Origin: Dentipellis sp. KUC8613
Lineage: Eukaryota > Basidiomycota > Agaricomycetes > Russulales > Hericiaceae
Length of the DNA stretch: 61,601 nt
Direction of reading: 5' to 3'
Assembly (NCBI GenBank): GCA_002286715.1
Contig: NSJX01000017.1
Coordinates: 1,303 to 62,903, forward strand
Both the position numbers and the translations under genes were made by a program. A model generated the notes under the pieces. It ran no database searches. It saw only the letters and a program-made list of their open reading frames with translations, and was not told the DNA's origin. The first letter of the stretch is position 1; every line of letters begins with the position of its first letter. Shown in pieces: positions 22,412-34,649 of this stretch.

Positions 22412-25126
22412 ATGTTCAAAAGTGCAGCTACAAGGATCGCACATAACTCTACTCTTCCGGCCCTTGCTGGAAACAAGGATTTGAGACCGCTCCAGGATCT
22501 CATTACGGCGGAGAAGTCTATCGTACAGTCGTAAGTCGTGTGTCCTCAAGATGCTACATATCCGCTCAACTCTCTATAGCCTACTTCGACTTAGCTCGGA
22601 CTTCGTTAGAGCGTCTGAGGCTCTCCGTACTTGGGGCTTAGGCGAGGGGGATGACCTCGGGGTGAGTAGCGGTTCCGGTGCTGTACTAGCTTTGTCTCAC
22701 CTGCCTCTAGGACACCCTCAATGGCTCTACCACGATCCTATCCCACTTTTCTTCTGCGCTATCGAAGCTTGCGTCTCATGAACAGGCGATACGAGAACAT
22801 ATGAAGGCTGTGCGGAGCCGTGAAGAGGCATTGGATGCTCTGAGGCACCGCCGGAAGAACGTCGTATCGAAGGCGGATTCTGCTGAGAAGAAGTTGAACA
22901 AGATGAGCCCCGAACACAAGAACATACAAGTCCAGACGGATGCCTTGAATAGACTGCAGGACGAGATACGCCAGCTGGACTCCGAAATTATGACCGAGGA
23001 GGCTCGCTTGGGAGATTTCAAACGATCAAGCACGAAGACTTGGATGTCCTTGAAGTTCGGAGGTCTTGAAGAATGCTGCGAGAAGGGTGTGGTATGTATT
23101 TCTTCGCGTCGTCGACTACATCCCCGTAACTTGACTGGCCTTAGATTGTGGGCGATGCCGGCAAGACGATCATCGCGGAAATTCCTCAGGACGAGACCGT
23201 GCCAGGTACTCCTCGAGCATTCTACACCGGACAGCCGCGTACAGAGGCTGCAGTCGCAAGTGCTGCACTCAGTGTCAATGAAGTCGTGTTCTCGGCCTCG
23301 CCTTCTCAAGGACGCCCTCGAGCTTCTCAGCGACGGGCATCTCGCGACATGTCTATCGATTCAAGTCCGTTTGCCGATTCTAGTCTCTTGGAACCCCCTT
23401 CGTTTCCGCGAGCTGAGACGTCTAGCATCAACACTGACGTATCGGGCACGCTGCATAACGATTCGCCCTTCCGGCCTGGTATCACGACGTCGAATCTGCA
23501 GGTGAACGAGCTCGGAGCCATATCTCCTCATTCCGAGGTGCCGCGCATGCAGACGTACTCTTCTGCGCCGTCACTCCCGCCCATATCCGGCGACCCTGCT
23601 CCCAGTCTGGCCATGCCTGGTACTCGTTCCGGAGGTCAGTTCGCCACATTCCCCGTGAAGGGCGGTCGCCTCAATTACGGCTATCCAGGCGAGGCCGGCA
23701 AGGATTCCAGCTTCTCAAACGACGTGGCCGACGCGCTCAATCAAGGAAGCAGCACCGACCCGCAGATACCACGGGTTAGCTATGACGATCCCGTACCTTC
23801 ATATGAAGCTATCGTCCAGTCTCCAGGTGGATACCCCTCTGCCCAGGCAGCCCCCGAAGCACCAGCGCCTCTGGAGAATCCTCATACCGGCAATGAGCCC
23901 CAGGAAGAAGACGATAGTCAATTACCATGGATGGAGCCTTCGAGGGCAGAGAGGCGGGTGAGATTTGGCTCTCGCCCGATTGAGATAGGAACTCCCGTAT
24001 TAGCTCGATTCAGGAACGAGGAGCCTCCTAGTGCAAACACGGAAGACGGTGGTATGTCTCGCACCAAAGCATGTCTATACCTGCCTAATCATTATTTCTT
24101 CCAGCTTCTGCCCAGCCAATGCCGACTTCTCCTCCACCGACTGAACCTGCTCCGCCTGAGCCCGCAGTTAATCAAGAAGACGATGAACAGGCCTTGAATG
24201 CTGCTGCTGCCAGAGAGGTTTCCCGGGAGCTTGACGCTCTCAGCTTCAACTCCTTCAGTTCTCCACCGCCGCCACCGCCGCCTTTGCTTCCACGTGAACC
24301 TTCTTCCCCGGCTCCTCTATCCATACCGCCGGTTCGAGAGGCAACCGCTTCACCTCCGACGAGCAATGTATCGCCCACTCATCCGCCATCGCCGTACACG
24401 CGCGAGCGGAATCGTGATACTGGATCGCCGACCACCAGCCTCAGAAGCCCAATCGACAATATCTCGTCTCAGATTCCGCCTGTTCGGACGACCTCTCCTC
24501 CAGCGTCCCCAAGTACACGCGGTCCGCTTCCCAATCCTCCGTCAATATCGCTTCCTGCAAATGCTCCGCCGTCCTCAGCCCCCGTTGGGACCCCGTACCG
24601 CACGCCGCCGGAATATCCCAACGTATCCGTGACCGGGACCTCTCCTGCCGTCTCACCATCGCCTTCGTTGAGCAAGCCCCCGAACTCAATCATCGGGACT
24701 TCGCCGTCTGCATCACCGACTCCTTCCTTCTCTAGGGCAAACATCCACCCGCCGCCACCGCCACCCACTGGTGTTCGCACCATCTCCGCTGCTGCATTCC
24801 GACGCCCGCAAAATCGCATGCCGTCCGACGGCAGCATCGGTACAGGCGGTGGCACGGTCATCGCTGACACGAGTCCTCTCAGCGTTCGCAAACGGGGGCT
24901 ACCCAGCTCGCCGTACGCGACGCGAGTTGCGAGTGGACATGGCTCGACCTCGTCTATCCCTCAGGCGCCGCCACCGCCGCACCCTGCACAGCAACAGCGC
25001 AGCCCAAGTCCGCCGGCATTTGAGGACCACGAAGATTTTGATTACATCTCGGCGTACGTGAACAGTGGAGACGGGGCCGAAGACGAGGGGAGAGCGCGCA
25101 GCGGGAGCAGCGCTGGTCTGCGGTGA
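22412..25126 (+). CDS. PIL1/LSP1-type eisosome component with long disordered tail
   Basis: Five exons (22412-22530, 22580-22661, 22711-23091, 23145-24051, 24105-25126), 836 aa. The N-terminal ~230 residues are a Pil1-type BAR domain: MFKSAATRIAHNSTLPALAG, then LLRLSSDFVRASEALRTWGL, EGDDLGDTLNGSTTI, and a long coiled segment ending STKTWMSLKFGGLEECCEKG. In yeast Pil1/Lsp1 assemble on the cytosolic face of the plasma membrane and shape eisosome furrows. The remaining ~600 residues are low-complexity, rich in Pro and Ser with poly-Pro runs, and look disordered. Yeast Pil1 is only about 340 aa, so this belongs to the long basidiomycete form. The tail could dock SH3- or EVH1-type partners, which is inference. 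Confidence 0.9.
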
Positions 25127-25360
25127 AAGTATTGCCTCGATATGTACAGTCTCGATGTAGCGTTCTCGTTATGTATTAGCGTTTTCGATGTCCATACTTC
25201 GTGTACTTGTGCGAGCTCTAATCATAATGCATATCTCTGTTCATCCAGCATCGTTCGAATACACGCCCATCGAGGTCAAAGGTGGCTATGAAATCTTCGC
25301 TCAAACTGCACGACTTGTGCTTCCTGGCATCAATTCTCGAAACCTCCGCAGCTGTCCCCC

Positions 25361-25822
25361 TAGGTCAATACCCGAGTACAGTTCAAGCCGACGGCGCCGG
25401 CCGAAGTTCCTGCAAACCAAGAATTATCAGCATCTCTGTCAAGAATTCAGTCCCGTAAGCAGACGCAAGTTATCCACCTGTGAATATGACCGTTGTGCAG
25501 CAAGCACAGAAATCCGCTTCGCTGCGAAGACCGTTAGACATTACATATTTCAATTCATGAACAAGACTAACCATCTGGTTTCAGGCGGAATGGCAGCGCA
25601 TGGAACCGTCGTCTGAGTGCACCGGCTACCCACCAACTCGTTCGGGTCGGAGGGGACTGGGATTCCCAATATCCCCAGAAATTGCGATGCCTGAGACGCT
25701 GGGACAAGGCTGTCGCATTCGATCACATCGGCTGGATTGGCCTGTCCCGAGGCTCCAGGGAGGGCGGTCAAGAGGAGAGCTGCAAAGCCCGTGAGGCGGA
25801 GAAGTGGAAGCGTCGTAAACAT
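25361..25822 (-). CDS. small secreted cysteine-rich protein, hydrophobin-like
   Basis: Three exons (25572-25822, 25478-25521, 25361-25410), 114 aa. A signal peptide is evident (LLRLTGFAALLLTALPGASG). The mature part holds eight cysteines. Reading from the first, spacing is C-x32-C-x6-C-x8-C-x4-C-x-CC-x16-C. The text CDSLVPASQASQFLGILGI, the later Cys-Cys pair and the terminal GAVGLNCTRVLT resemble class I hydrophobins. The usual first Cys and the N-terminal Cys-Cys pair are missing, and extra cysteines sit in the middle. Class I hydrophobins assemble as amphipathic films on hyphae and spores; whether this one does is open. A TATA box lies 33 bp upstream. The second junction rests on frame logic. 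It could instead be an unrelated small secreted protein. Confidence 0.5.
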
Positions 25823-25854
25823 CGCTGCTGAAGGATGCGAGACCCTCGAAAGGC

Positions 25855-25862
25855 TTTTATAG
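25855..25862 (-). promoter_or_regulatory. TATA box of the hydrophobin-like gene
   Basis: TATAAAAG read on the minus strand, 33 bp before the start codon at 25822. A strong TATA box fits a highly expressed secreted-protein gene. Confidence 0.55.
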
Positions 25863-27207
25863 CTGTAGAAGCTTGTCATGAGGCTGGCTCATATGCTGTA
25901 GGGCTTTTGAGAGGATCACTGGAATGCGTTTCATATGAACATGCGAAACATATGTTCGGGAGATAAAGAGGTGAAAAGGCCATTTTGACAGCTCGGATGA
26001 GGATGGTACGGCAGAAGGATACGGCGTGCTTGAGGGACCAGGGTCAATTCCATGACAGACATTGAGTTTTTGGGCTTCGCAATTAATACAGCTCATGTGG
26101 ATAGGAACCTGTGGACGTTACGTCTGACATGGGTCTGGGAAAAGTCGAGACATGCATCGGAAGTTTGTCCGCGTCTTGTGCTGTGCTTCAGAGACCCACA
26201 AGCGTCGGTCGCTAACTTCACATATTGTCAGACATGTCATGGCATTCGAAGCTACTAGTGTAGCAGCGCGTTGGGCGCATAAGACCTCCATATTTCGGAA
26301 CGGGCTGCAGAACATGGATTATCATATCAGCAGCACTAGTTGAGACATCGCATCGGAGCACCAAGCATCGTAGAAGGAGCTAGGTATCTTGGTAAGTGTG
26401 TGTATCAGAGAAATCCGTTCATAGTACGCACCGTCTGCCGGATATAATAGGTAGACTCAACCTATGAGAGATTCGACCGAGTTTAGTCGCCTTACTAGGT
26501 CAACCAGATGTGTACTAGGCTTTTCGCTTCCGAGAGTATTATAGATGCTGAAATCGGGTATCAACTACCAGCTAAGGCGTCGGGATGGACTTGGACATGA
26601 CATTGAAGACGATTCCGAGGCATACGCGCCGTTTGTTTGGCTTTGTATGGCAATAGCTTCGGATCCTAACAGGGACAAATTATTACTAGCCGACTACCAC
26701 TTGCTATTCGCTGGCAGCCAACGTGAGTGACATTCATGAATTTAACACACAGTGGACTTTCGGTGAGGTCGAATTCACTACCTTTCAACGCTGGTAGCAT
26801 TGACACAAAACCAACATTGACATCTGATATCAACGGCCTCGGGGGAACACCGGCTCGGGCTTATAATGATCTTCACACCTGCTGCGGAATTTCGAAGTCG
26901 TATGGAACCTAGTACATGCCCTTGGGTCCGCTAGTGTACCAGGATCTTCCGTTAGGCTCCTCCGTTTGGCCTGATCGTGCAACATCATACGCACGGTTAG
27001 CTACGGTCGTTTTATGTAATCCCGCAGTGCTTGATCGTATATATCTACGCTCAAACCGCAGGTGCGTCTTCCCACTAGCATTCCACTCATTCTACTATTA
27101 CCTGACACAAAGACAATCGTGATCTAGGACATTTCATTCTTTTAGCTCTGTAGGTGATCAGGCTACCCTGGGCCTGCCTCACACCTACTTACTCGCGTAA
27201 CAGAATC
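25863..27207. other. intergenic, 1.3 kb, nothing recognised
   Basis: Several frames of 60-80 codons exist, one at 26545-26730 being the most protein-like, but none extends through splice sites into a recognisable domain. Confidence 0.4.
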
Positions 27208-28263
27208 ATGTCCGAATCGCAGGCACAAGCCCCAGCGCCCGCCAAAGCATACGTCCGCCTTGCGCGGAAGGATGAGCTCAATACTCTCGCAGATCTGGCG
27301 CGTAGAGCATTCATCACAGACCCCATCTACAGCTACTGTGGCAATCTAAGCGAGGTATGTACGTCGGAATACCTTTCGCGACGACCGAAATGTTTACAAT
27401 CTTTTACAGCCGCTATCGAATGAGAAAGACTCATCTAAACGACGAACTCTCCAGAAATTCCAGCGTCTCATCATCGGATCTTCCATGGCATTGGGAGCTC
27501 GGACTACGGTCGTCGCAGTTCCAGTGACCTCGGAAGGTTCGAAAACAGACAAAGATCACGAAGAAATTGCGGCTCTCTGTATCTGGATGCCGGGGGCGAA
27601 ACATCTGGATGCGAGCCATCCTCTCATTTTGATCCGCAATGGATTCTTCAGTATCTTCAGAGGATGGGGATTCACTGGACTCAAGGTGCGTCGCGTCTTC
27701 CGAATCATTTGTACATTTTTGACGTATGGAGAGACTACAGCGCATAGTTCTCGAGTATTCGAATAGGTGCGACAAGACCTGGAAGGAGATCCGGAAAAGC
27801 GAAGAATTCAAAACTGACGTGGCAAACGGAGAATGGTATGTACAAATGGTGTGCACTGCTCCGGAATATCAGGGCAAAGGTACGCTCATACTCGCTGCCC
27901 GTCGAATACCGCTTATGCTCGGATATTCGTGTCTGCAGGCTATCTTTCTCTTATCATGCGAGAGATGTTCGAACACGCACCTAACCAGGCGCTTACCCTC
28001 GATGCGTCGACACCGAAGTCGCGAGACAGATACGCGCATCTTGGGTTTGAGGTTCGTCTCTGATAGGAGCGACATTTTCTTGAGATTGACCAGAGTTTTA
28101 GCTGAAGAGTCCTTGGGAAGTTGGAAAAGGCAAGGCGGACTCTCGAGGCTTAAAAACCAAAGGTGATGCGCCTGGGATGGAATTCTACGCGATGGTGAAG
28201 GTGAGTAGCGCGCAAATCATTTTTCGCTACGCTCAATCATTTTTCAAGAAACCGACCCAATGA
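27208..28263 (+). CDS. GNAT-family N-acetyltransferase (paralogue A)
   Basis: Five exons (27208-27354, 27410-27685, 27741-27879, 27939-28051, 28102-28263), 278 aa. It starts with a short Ala/Pro tail, then AYVRLARKDELNTLADLARR, typical of GNAT N-termini. The acetyl-CoA pyrophosphate loop reads TAPEYQGKGYLSLIM, and the last strand-helix unit reads SRDRYAHLGFEV. Substrate is unknown; this subgroup is widespread in basidiomycetes next to unrelated genes. A paralogue lies on the opposite strand at 52.2-53.2 kb with the same exon plan, including an identical 113-nt exon 4. The last exon may instead end at a GT donor at 28201. The chosen stop follows a short divergent tail. Confidence 0.8.
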
Positions 28264-28679
28264 ACATGGTTCAGATACATGGAACGGGTCTGATGACGGT
28301 TTCATGTGCGATTATAGTTGAATCTGTTTTGTTTATTTCGAGTTAACGGCATGTTATCGCTCTATCTGGGAAATATTTATTGTGTTTTTCTGCGTTGTGC
28401 ACTCGTATGATCCAGGGTCTCGCGGACAGTGCTAAGGCCAAACTTTTGTATGGACAGTGAGTGAGTGTAATCCTCGAAGGCTGGCAAGTACTATAGGGCG
28501 TCAAGTTTGTTTGGTATTGTGTGGCAAGAGCCTTGGATCCTAACAGTGACAAATAACCACTTCGGTGACGTACGCTGCGACTTTGTGGCCAAGATCTGCA
28601 TTGCCTGCTGGTAACTCGAAGGGAGACCTTTCGACCTGCACTGTCTGTTCCTTTCGTACGCATCTGAAGGGACTTTACG
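28264..28679. other. intergenic, nothing recognised
   Basis: Lies between the GNAT gene and the WD40 gene. No clear promoter box. Confidence 0.4.
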
Positions 28680-30193
28680 ATGGCATCCCCAAGTTCTTCG
28701 CCGTTGCAGATCCTCCCACAGACTACCATTCAGCATGACTTCCCGGTAGTTCTCAACGACATCCATTCCGGAACGGTGCCGGCAGAATCATTTTGGGTCT
28801 CCTGCTATAAGCAGGGCGAAACCTCTGTACACGGGAAGGTGCAATGTACTCTCGATGAGACGGACGCAAGGAGAGACCGTATAACCATGCAACCACGCGA
28901 TGGCGTCGAGTTCGGCAGACTTCACGATGTGAGTCTGTCTTAGATGTAAGGTAACGTCGATGCGCTAATGGACCTTGAGAAAATCTAGTATCAGTATACC
29001 GCTGCATGCCCAGCACTCTCGATTCACTCGACGGCGATCGTACTCCCATCGCATGTCTACGCAGACCCAGACCATTCAGATGAAGTACATGTAAGTCCGC
29101 CTCGAGAACTGGAGAGATAAAATCCAACCCCCGAAACCCGCGTTAGACCGCATAATTCTTATTGAAATCTTTTCAGCCTCACCAAATCCCAACGTTTGCT
29201 GTCTCCGCGGCATCGCCGTCATCCTCTTCTCAAATTCTCGCAACGGCCCACCAAGCCGGCACCGTATCCCTCTACGCACTGGATCCCTCTTCTCCGAAGC
29301 AGGGCCCGAGCTCGACAACCTACTCCATCTCCCAAAAGGTGGAGATCAAACCCTTCGCCAGTAGTCGCCTGCACAAGTCAACGCCAACGGCGCTGCTACT
29401 CCTTCCTTCAGACGCTTCGCCCGGTGCATCCAACTTACTCATTTCAGCCGGGCTCGACTTCACAATCCACCTCACACCTATCACCGCACCACGTGCGCCT
29501 ACCGCTACACCGACAGCACCCGCAGAGCTCACACCCAGTGCATCTCTGAAGGCACACACGCGTGCCGTCACCTCGCTCCTTGCGCTCTCGCCTTCGAGTC
29601 TCGTATCCGGCGGCAAGGACGGCGCGCTCCGTTTCTGGGACCTTAACACTGCGCAACAGATCGCCGTCGCCGCGTCTTCCGGCCTGAGTCCCGTCACGGC
29701 ACTCGCGGGCAGCGACAGTGACGCCTACGCGGCGACGCAGAGCGGCGTGGTCGAGCGCTTCGACGTGCGCACGCGTGCGTCGGTGGCGCGGACGGAGAAG
29801 TCGGGCGTGGCGGTGAGTGCGCTGGCGGTGGATGGGGATGCGCATGCGGTTGTGGCGGGGGGCGCGGACGGCGTGGTGCGGGTGTGGGATGTGCGTGCGC
29901 TGGGGCAGGAGAGGGCAAGGTGGAAGAGGACCGGCGCGGCTGTCGAGGGGGCGGCTATTCTTCCGAGGTCTGGATCGGATGCGTCGTTGAAGGTGCTCGT
30001 TGGAGGGGAGGATGGGCTGCCTTATGTTGCGCGCTTGGGAGAGGGTGACAGACCGGATGTGTCTGTGGAGACGGAATTGGTGTATGGAGACGTGGAAGCG
30101 GTGCGTTGCGTCAGACTCTTGAAGGGGGTCAATGGTGAGGACGAAGTGTGGATGTCGGGCGATGGGGGTATTGTAAGACGATACACTTTGTGA
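28680..30193 (+). CDS. WD40 protein, probable Rpn14/PAAF1 proteasome assembly chaperone
   Basis: Three exons (28680-28928, 28989-29090, 29177-30193), 455 aa. The N-terminal part has the Rpn14/PAAF1-type block DFPVVLNDIHSGTV, FWVSCYKQGETSVHGK and DGVEFG. It is followed by WD40 repeats, clearest as LVSGGKDGALRFWDL and VVAGGADGVVRVWDV. Rpn14 family proteins bind Rpt ATPases and help assemble the 19S regulatory particle of the proteasome. The match to the family rests on the N-terminal wording and on overall order, so a different WD40 protein remains possible. GC content and codon use shift towards very GC-rich within the last 500 bp. Confidence 0.62.
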
Positions 30194-33100
30194 TTCCTCG
30201 ATGCAGGTTGATCTACGTATCTGAAAGCAGTCAATAAAATTCTGTACCAATTTCTTCAGCACTGATGATCATTGACGGACTCAGTCTTCGTGGACTGGCG
30301 TTCGAGTACCAAGTGAAGTCTGTGGTAGCGATCCAACGTGAGGTGGTGGCGCCAGTATACACCACTGCACGTACGGAATCGTTGTTTAAATCGTAATTAT
30401 ATGACTATGCAGTACACCGTCGGGTACATGAAGTGCGATCGAATGGGGCCATCGCACGACAGCATACTGCGTGAGTCATTACCTGTATTACGTTCCGGAA
30501 ACAATTCTTTGATCATGGAGAGGCTGTATGCAGTTGTTTCCTGACTATGTCCGGCGCGCATCTACGGAGGCGAGACTTCAAGTTCACAGCAGTCGCATTT
30601 CCAGACGATGAATTGGGACATACTGGTGCACACAGCTCAAAGAACTGTCACAAACAATAGCGACCGCATCGACGGTGTCGAAAAGGAATGCCATTCACGA
30701 TAATTCTGAGCGCGATGCAGTTAGGCACCTTGTTTGTTGCATTTACTCGGTACGACATATTAGCAAGTCCAGCGTTGGTGCTATCCCGAGGCCTGTAACA
30801 AGAAAAGGCTTCGAGTAAGTGAAGGAGGAAGATTAACCTACTGAAGAACTATAGGACGATAAGCCGGGATGATTACATCGTCAACGGATACGTACCATTT
30901 GTTGGTATCTTCAACTGGAGGGGTAGGCTGGACCGAAGAGAGAAGATACTATACGATAGGTCCACGAGCCGCCATGGGGAATATGTTGCTATGTTCTCCC
31001 AATCCTAGCAAGCGCTTGGCCGTATCAACTCTCAAAGGAAGAGATTGACTCGCAGCTTCAGAAGTGCGCCCTGCCATTCGGTATTTCTGGCTGCAGGAAA
31101 AGTCAATGAGTGGGCTCTATGAAAGCTTGGGGGGACTCTTGCTTCCTCTGTAGAAAGCGGGCACTGTCACCGACCGACCGGATGAGCATTCGACGAACCT
31201 GAAATTTTGGCTCAAACAAAACACCGGGGATCTACGGCCTTCAAACTTCATTACGCTTCATACACCGCGATCGACAAAACACGCACCTTGATTATGAACA
31301 TCGCGTGCGCCGCGGAAGCCGTGTCATCCCGGATGCATGATAGCATATCCCGAGTCCCGGTCGGGCTACATTGACACCGTGCAGCTTGCGGTTTGCAGTT
31401 TGCAGCTGTTTGAGTCCGACGTCGACATCATGCCTGGTCCATGGGGAAAACATACAGTAAGGTATCATACCAACAATCTCATCAAGACTGACCGGCTTTG
31501 AAGCATCTTAAGTCCTTGACACGAATGGAATAAGAAATAAGATTCGATAGTTGGCCCTGGTCGGTGCCGTGCACGGTGGCGGCTGAGTCTCAGTCTGGGG
31601 AAGACAGCGAGACGCGTGACCGCGCTTCTGAAATCTGAATTCACGGCAAGAGCCGAAGATCTGGTCCAATTATTACGTACCGCGCGTTACGGCGGCATGC
31701 AGCACACCTATGAGATAGATCTGTGCCTGGCGAGCTCGCACACACGATTCATGGATCTCATGCGCTTTGAGTTGACCGTCGCCAGCGCTTTGAACGCACC
31801 GACTCTACACACGTTCATTATACCAAGTCCTGCAAATGACTGTATCTGCCTTCACCTCAGTTGACAGATGCGTTGACGGCTGTTGGGGTCGACTCACCAG
31901 CACAGCGATGGCGACATAGGCATATGCTCCGCGGCGCGCGGCATTCCCGATCCCTCCTCGCGCGACCACATGCTCCTGAAACCCCTCGCTCCTGCCCAGA
32001 GTTCTCGCACTCGGAGACACGACTCCGCGCCGCGAGCTCGAGCAGGATACATGCAGCAGCGCCCTGCATTCCAGAGGATTCAGGCGCCGTATGCAGCGAC
32101 AGAACGGACCCGGATCAGTCGCCCGCCAGACGCGTTCTCATCTCCCACTGCGGCGGGGCGTCTTGGCGACGCGCGCATCACACAGAACGGACACCCGACC
32201 AATCAGCCATCCCGGATAGTAGACATCGCGTGCGAGTCCGCTGCGTCTAAGATAAGTCTGTTACCCGTTGCCCTCAACCCACAACCCACGGCCGGATCCA
32301 GGACACTGGGTGCATATGCATGCCCCACCGCGCGATAAGTACTAGGCCAATTAGCATGGCATCAATGTCGTCGTGCGTGGGTGGGAACGCAGGTCAGTTG
32401 ATGCGCTCTCTGCGCTGCGCTGCGGCACGTTCCTGGCGCAGAAGACTTGGTCGCAGAGATAAGTACTTAAGTACGAGGGGGCCAGGGCGCGCACGCGAGT
32501 CACCTAGAAGCCTCGAATCTTTCGGTGGTGGTATTGTACGTACCGTGTCCGTGCCTTGGGTGCCGGAACGCGGGTGGGCTGGTAATGGGCGCCACCCTGC
32601 GAGCACGCCACGGCGATACAAGAATGCGAGTGTATGCTGCGAATCCGCACTTGCTGCAACGTGTCGCGAATTTGGCGCTGCCAGATCTATCTGTGGCAAC
32701 ACAGTAAACAGCTGCGGCCCCAGGGTAAGTATCCGACGCACCCGCGCTCCGCGTTCATCATTCCACAAACACTCCAGCATTCCATGGCCATCGAGCCCGC
32801 AGGAGCCAGCTATCCACATCCAGCGAGACGATGCAACGGTACTTATCGATACCGCGACGGCGATAGAAAGCCACCCTGGTGCGCGATGTGGAAAGCGGGG
32901 CGCCGCGCTCGTCAGGGAGCGCCAAGGGTACGTCATACGACGCGAGCGAAGGCGACCATGTGCGCGGGATCGCTCCTGTGCCTTGCGCAGGGCCGCTGGA
33001 TGGGGCAAGCGGCTGCAGCTGCGGGCGCCGTGCAGAAAACTGTTACTGGGATACTTAAGTATGATCTATGACTGGGATATGGAATGCGATTGCGATGGTG

Positions 33101-34440
33101 AAACGCGGGCGCGACTACGTGCATGTGCAAAGGAGGGGGAGCGATTGGCTGGGAGCGTGACCATGGGCGGCGGAGATTGTCGGGGAGCGCCGGCGAGCGA
33201 AAGCTTGAGCATTGAATGCAGAAGCGACTGAATTCTTGCGAAGAGAGCAGACTTCTTCGCAAAAGCGTCCGGTCTAAATATACTGTGCGAGAGGTGTCAA
33301 GTCGGCAGAACCAACGAGGATATATAAAATTAAACATTGAACAGAGCGGACGGACTTCATGAGTCATTGACGAGATGCTGCGATCGCAGACCGACGCGCG
33401 ACGTGACGTTGAAATCGATGCGTCTCGTCCCCGGCGGCAGGGCTTGCAAAACTGTGAACCGGGCGACACCAGCTTCACAGATGGTGTTTCGCGCTGTCCA
33501 CGCGCACCGTGAAGATAGACGTTAGACGCACCTGTGGCGTCTTTGCAATTGACTTTGGCCACAGGAACTTGACAGCTGCCAGCATACCAATCCCGTCGTC
33601 ATGACATGGTGTTCGTACCAGCGACGCACGCAGCAGGCCTGGGCGTAAGCACCAGGAATGGACGGGCCGCGGCAGGTTATTTAAAGAATGAAAAAATGGG
33701 TCGTGTGCGCAGAAAATGGGCGGGCTCGGTCGTTAGGCTGGGGAGGGCCTTAATTTAAAGTGCCGACTGGACGCTGTGGCCCGCGCACACATGCTGCGGG
33801 GCAGATGGTTGGTCGGGGCTGGGAGTGCTCATTCTGAGTTCCGCTCGCGCAATGGCGTACAGGGCGACTCGAGGCGCGGGCGATCAGCACGGCGGCGGCG
33901 TCAACGATTTTGCTGGTGTGCGAGTGCGCCGCTTAGAAGGCAGCAGTGGCGTCAGCTCGAGAGCGTGCAAAACGTCGGGTCGAGCGAGGTCGGAAGATGC
34001 GAGCCAGCTCGAGATCGTGACCGAGAGCTGTGACAGACGCGGGGCGGGGGTCACGCCGGCGAATTCGAAGGGCGGCAACTGCTTCCGACGCCACGTCGAC
34101 GTCCACCGCCCCCGCGCTCGTCGCCCGCGACGCCGCACCGCGCCTGTCGCGCGCGGCGGGCGGCCACCTGCTGCCCGCCGGTTGGTCGCGTGCTCCGAAC
34201 GAAGACGCACATGGGGAAGGACGCCTTGGCGCCAACTTGGTGTTCTGCCCGATCCTAGCAGGACAAATTTTCTTCTGATGGACTGATTTGCCGGGGTGGA
34301 TGTGTGCTCGCAGGATGGATTCTCGAATCGCCGGTGCGTCTGTGGGCTGTGGTGGGCGAACTTATCACGCACAGGATGAGTGGATAGTCACGGTGGGCAG
34401 CGTCGTGTCGAGTCTAGGGCGGACTGGCTGGAGAGGGAGC
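30194..34440. other. 4.2 kb with no recognisable gene
   Basis: The longest gene-poor stretch outside the repeat ends. Open frames up to 303 codons exist at 32320-33231 and on the opposite strand. They are Arg/Ser/Ala-rich GC artefacts without domains, and both strands are open together. I found no transposase, reverse transcriptase, tRNA or tandem array. It may be a decayed element or a long regulatory region for the peptide transporter. Confidence 0.4.
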
Positions 34441-34474
34441 GTTATCAGGTCAGGGCGGTGGAGCACCTGATAAC
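34441..34474. promoter_or_regulatory. inverted GATA-type site upstream of the peptide transporter
   Basis: GTTATCAGGT at 34441-34450 and its exact inverse ACCTGATAAC at 34465-34474 form a perfect 10-bp inverted repeat with a 14-nt spacer, about 175 bp before the PTR2 start codon. Each arm contains TGATAA, a core recognised by fungal GATA factors of nitrogen control (AreA/Gln3 type), which regulate peptide and amino-acid uptake in other fungi. Function here is inference. Confidence 0.5.
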
Positions 34475-34574
34475 AGGCCGTTAGCCGGGAGATGGGATGG
34501 GGACGTGGTGACCGAATAAGGTAATGTAGCATATGGTCGTGTCGGAGGGATGATCTTCTGGTCGTCGCAGAGAG

Positions 34575-34582
34575 TATATAAG
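34575..34582 (+). promoter_or_regulatory. TATA box of the peptide transporter gene
   Basis: TATATAAG, 68 bp before the start codon at 34650. Confidence 0.6.
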
Positions 34583-34649
34583 AAAATGCTCGTGCCTTCT
34601 TTTCTCACAGGTCTCTGCCCCAGTTCCGTCCAGCTTACCTCCCGCCACT

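Noticed and set aside
26545..26730. 61-codon protein-like frame, possible kinase remnant
   Set aside because: Too short, with no motif and no adjacent exons.
32320..33231. 303-codon plus frame upstream of the peptide transporter
   Set aside because: Arg/Ser/Ala-rich with no domain, and a 204-codon antisense frame is open over the same DNA; a GC artefact is more likely.
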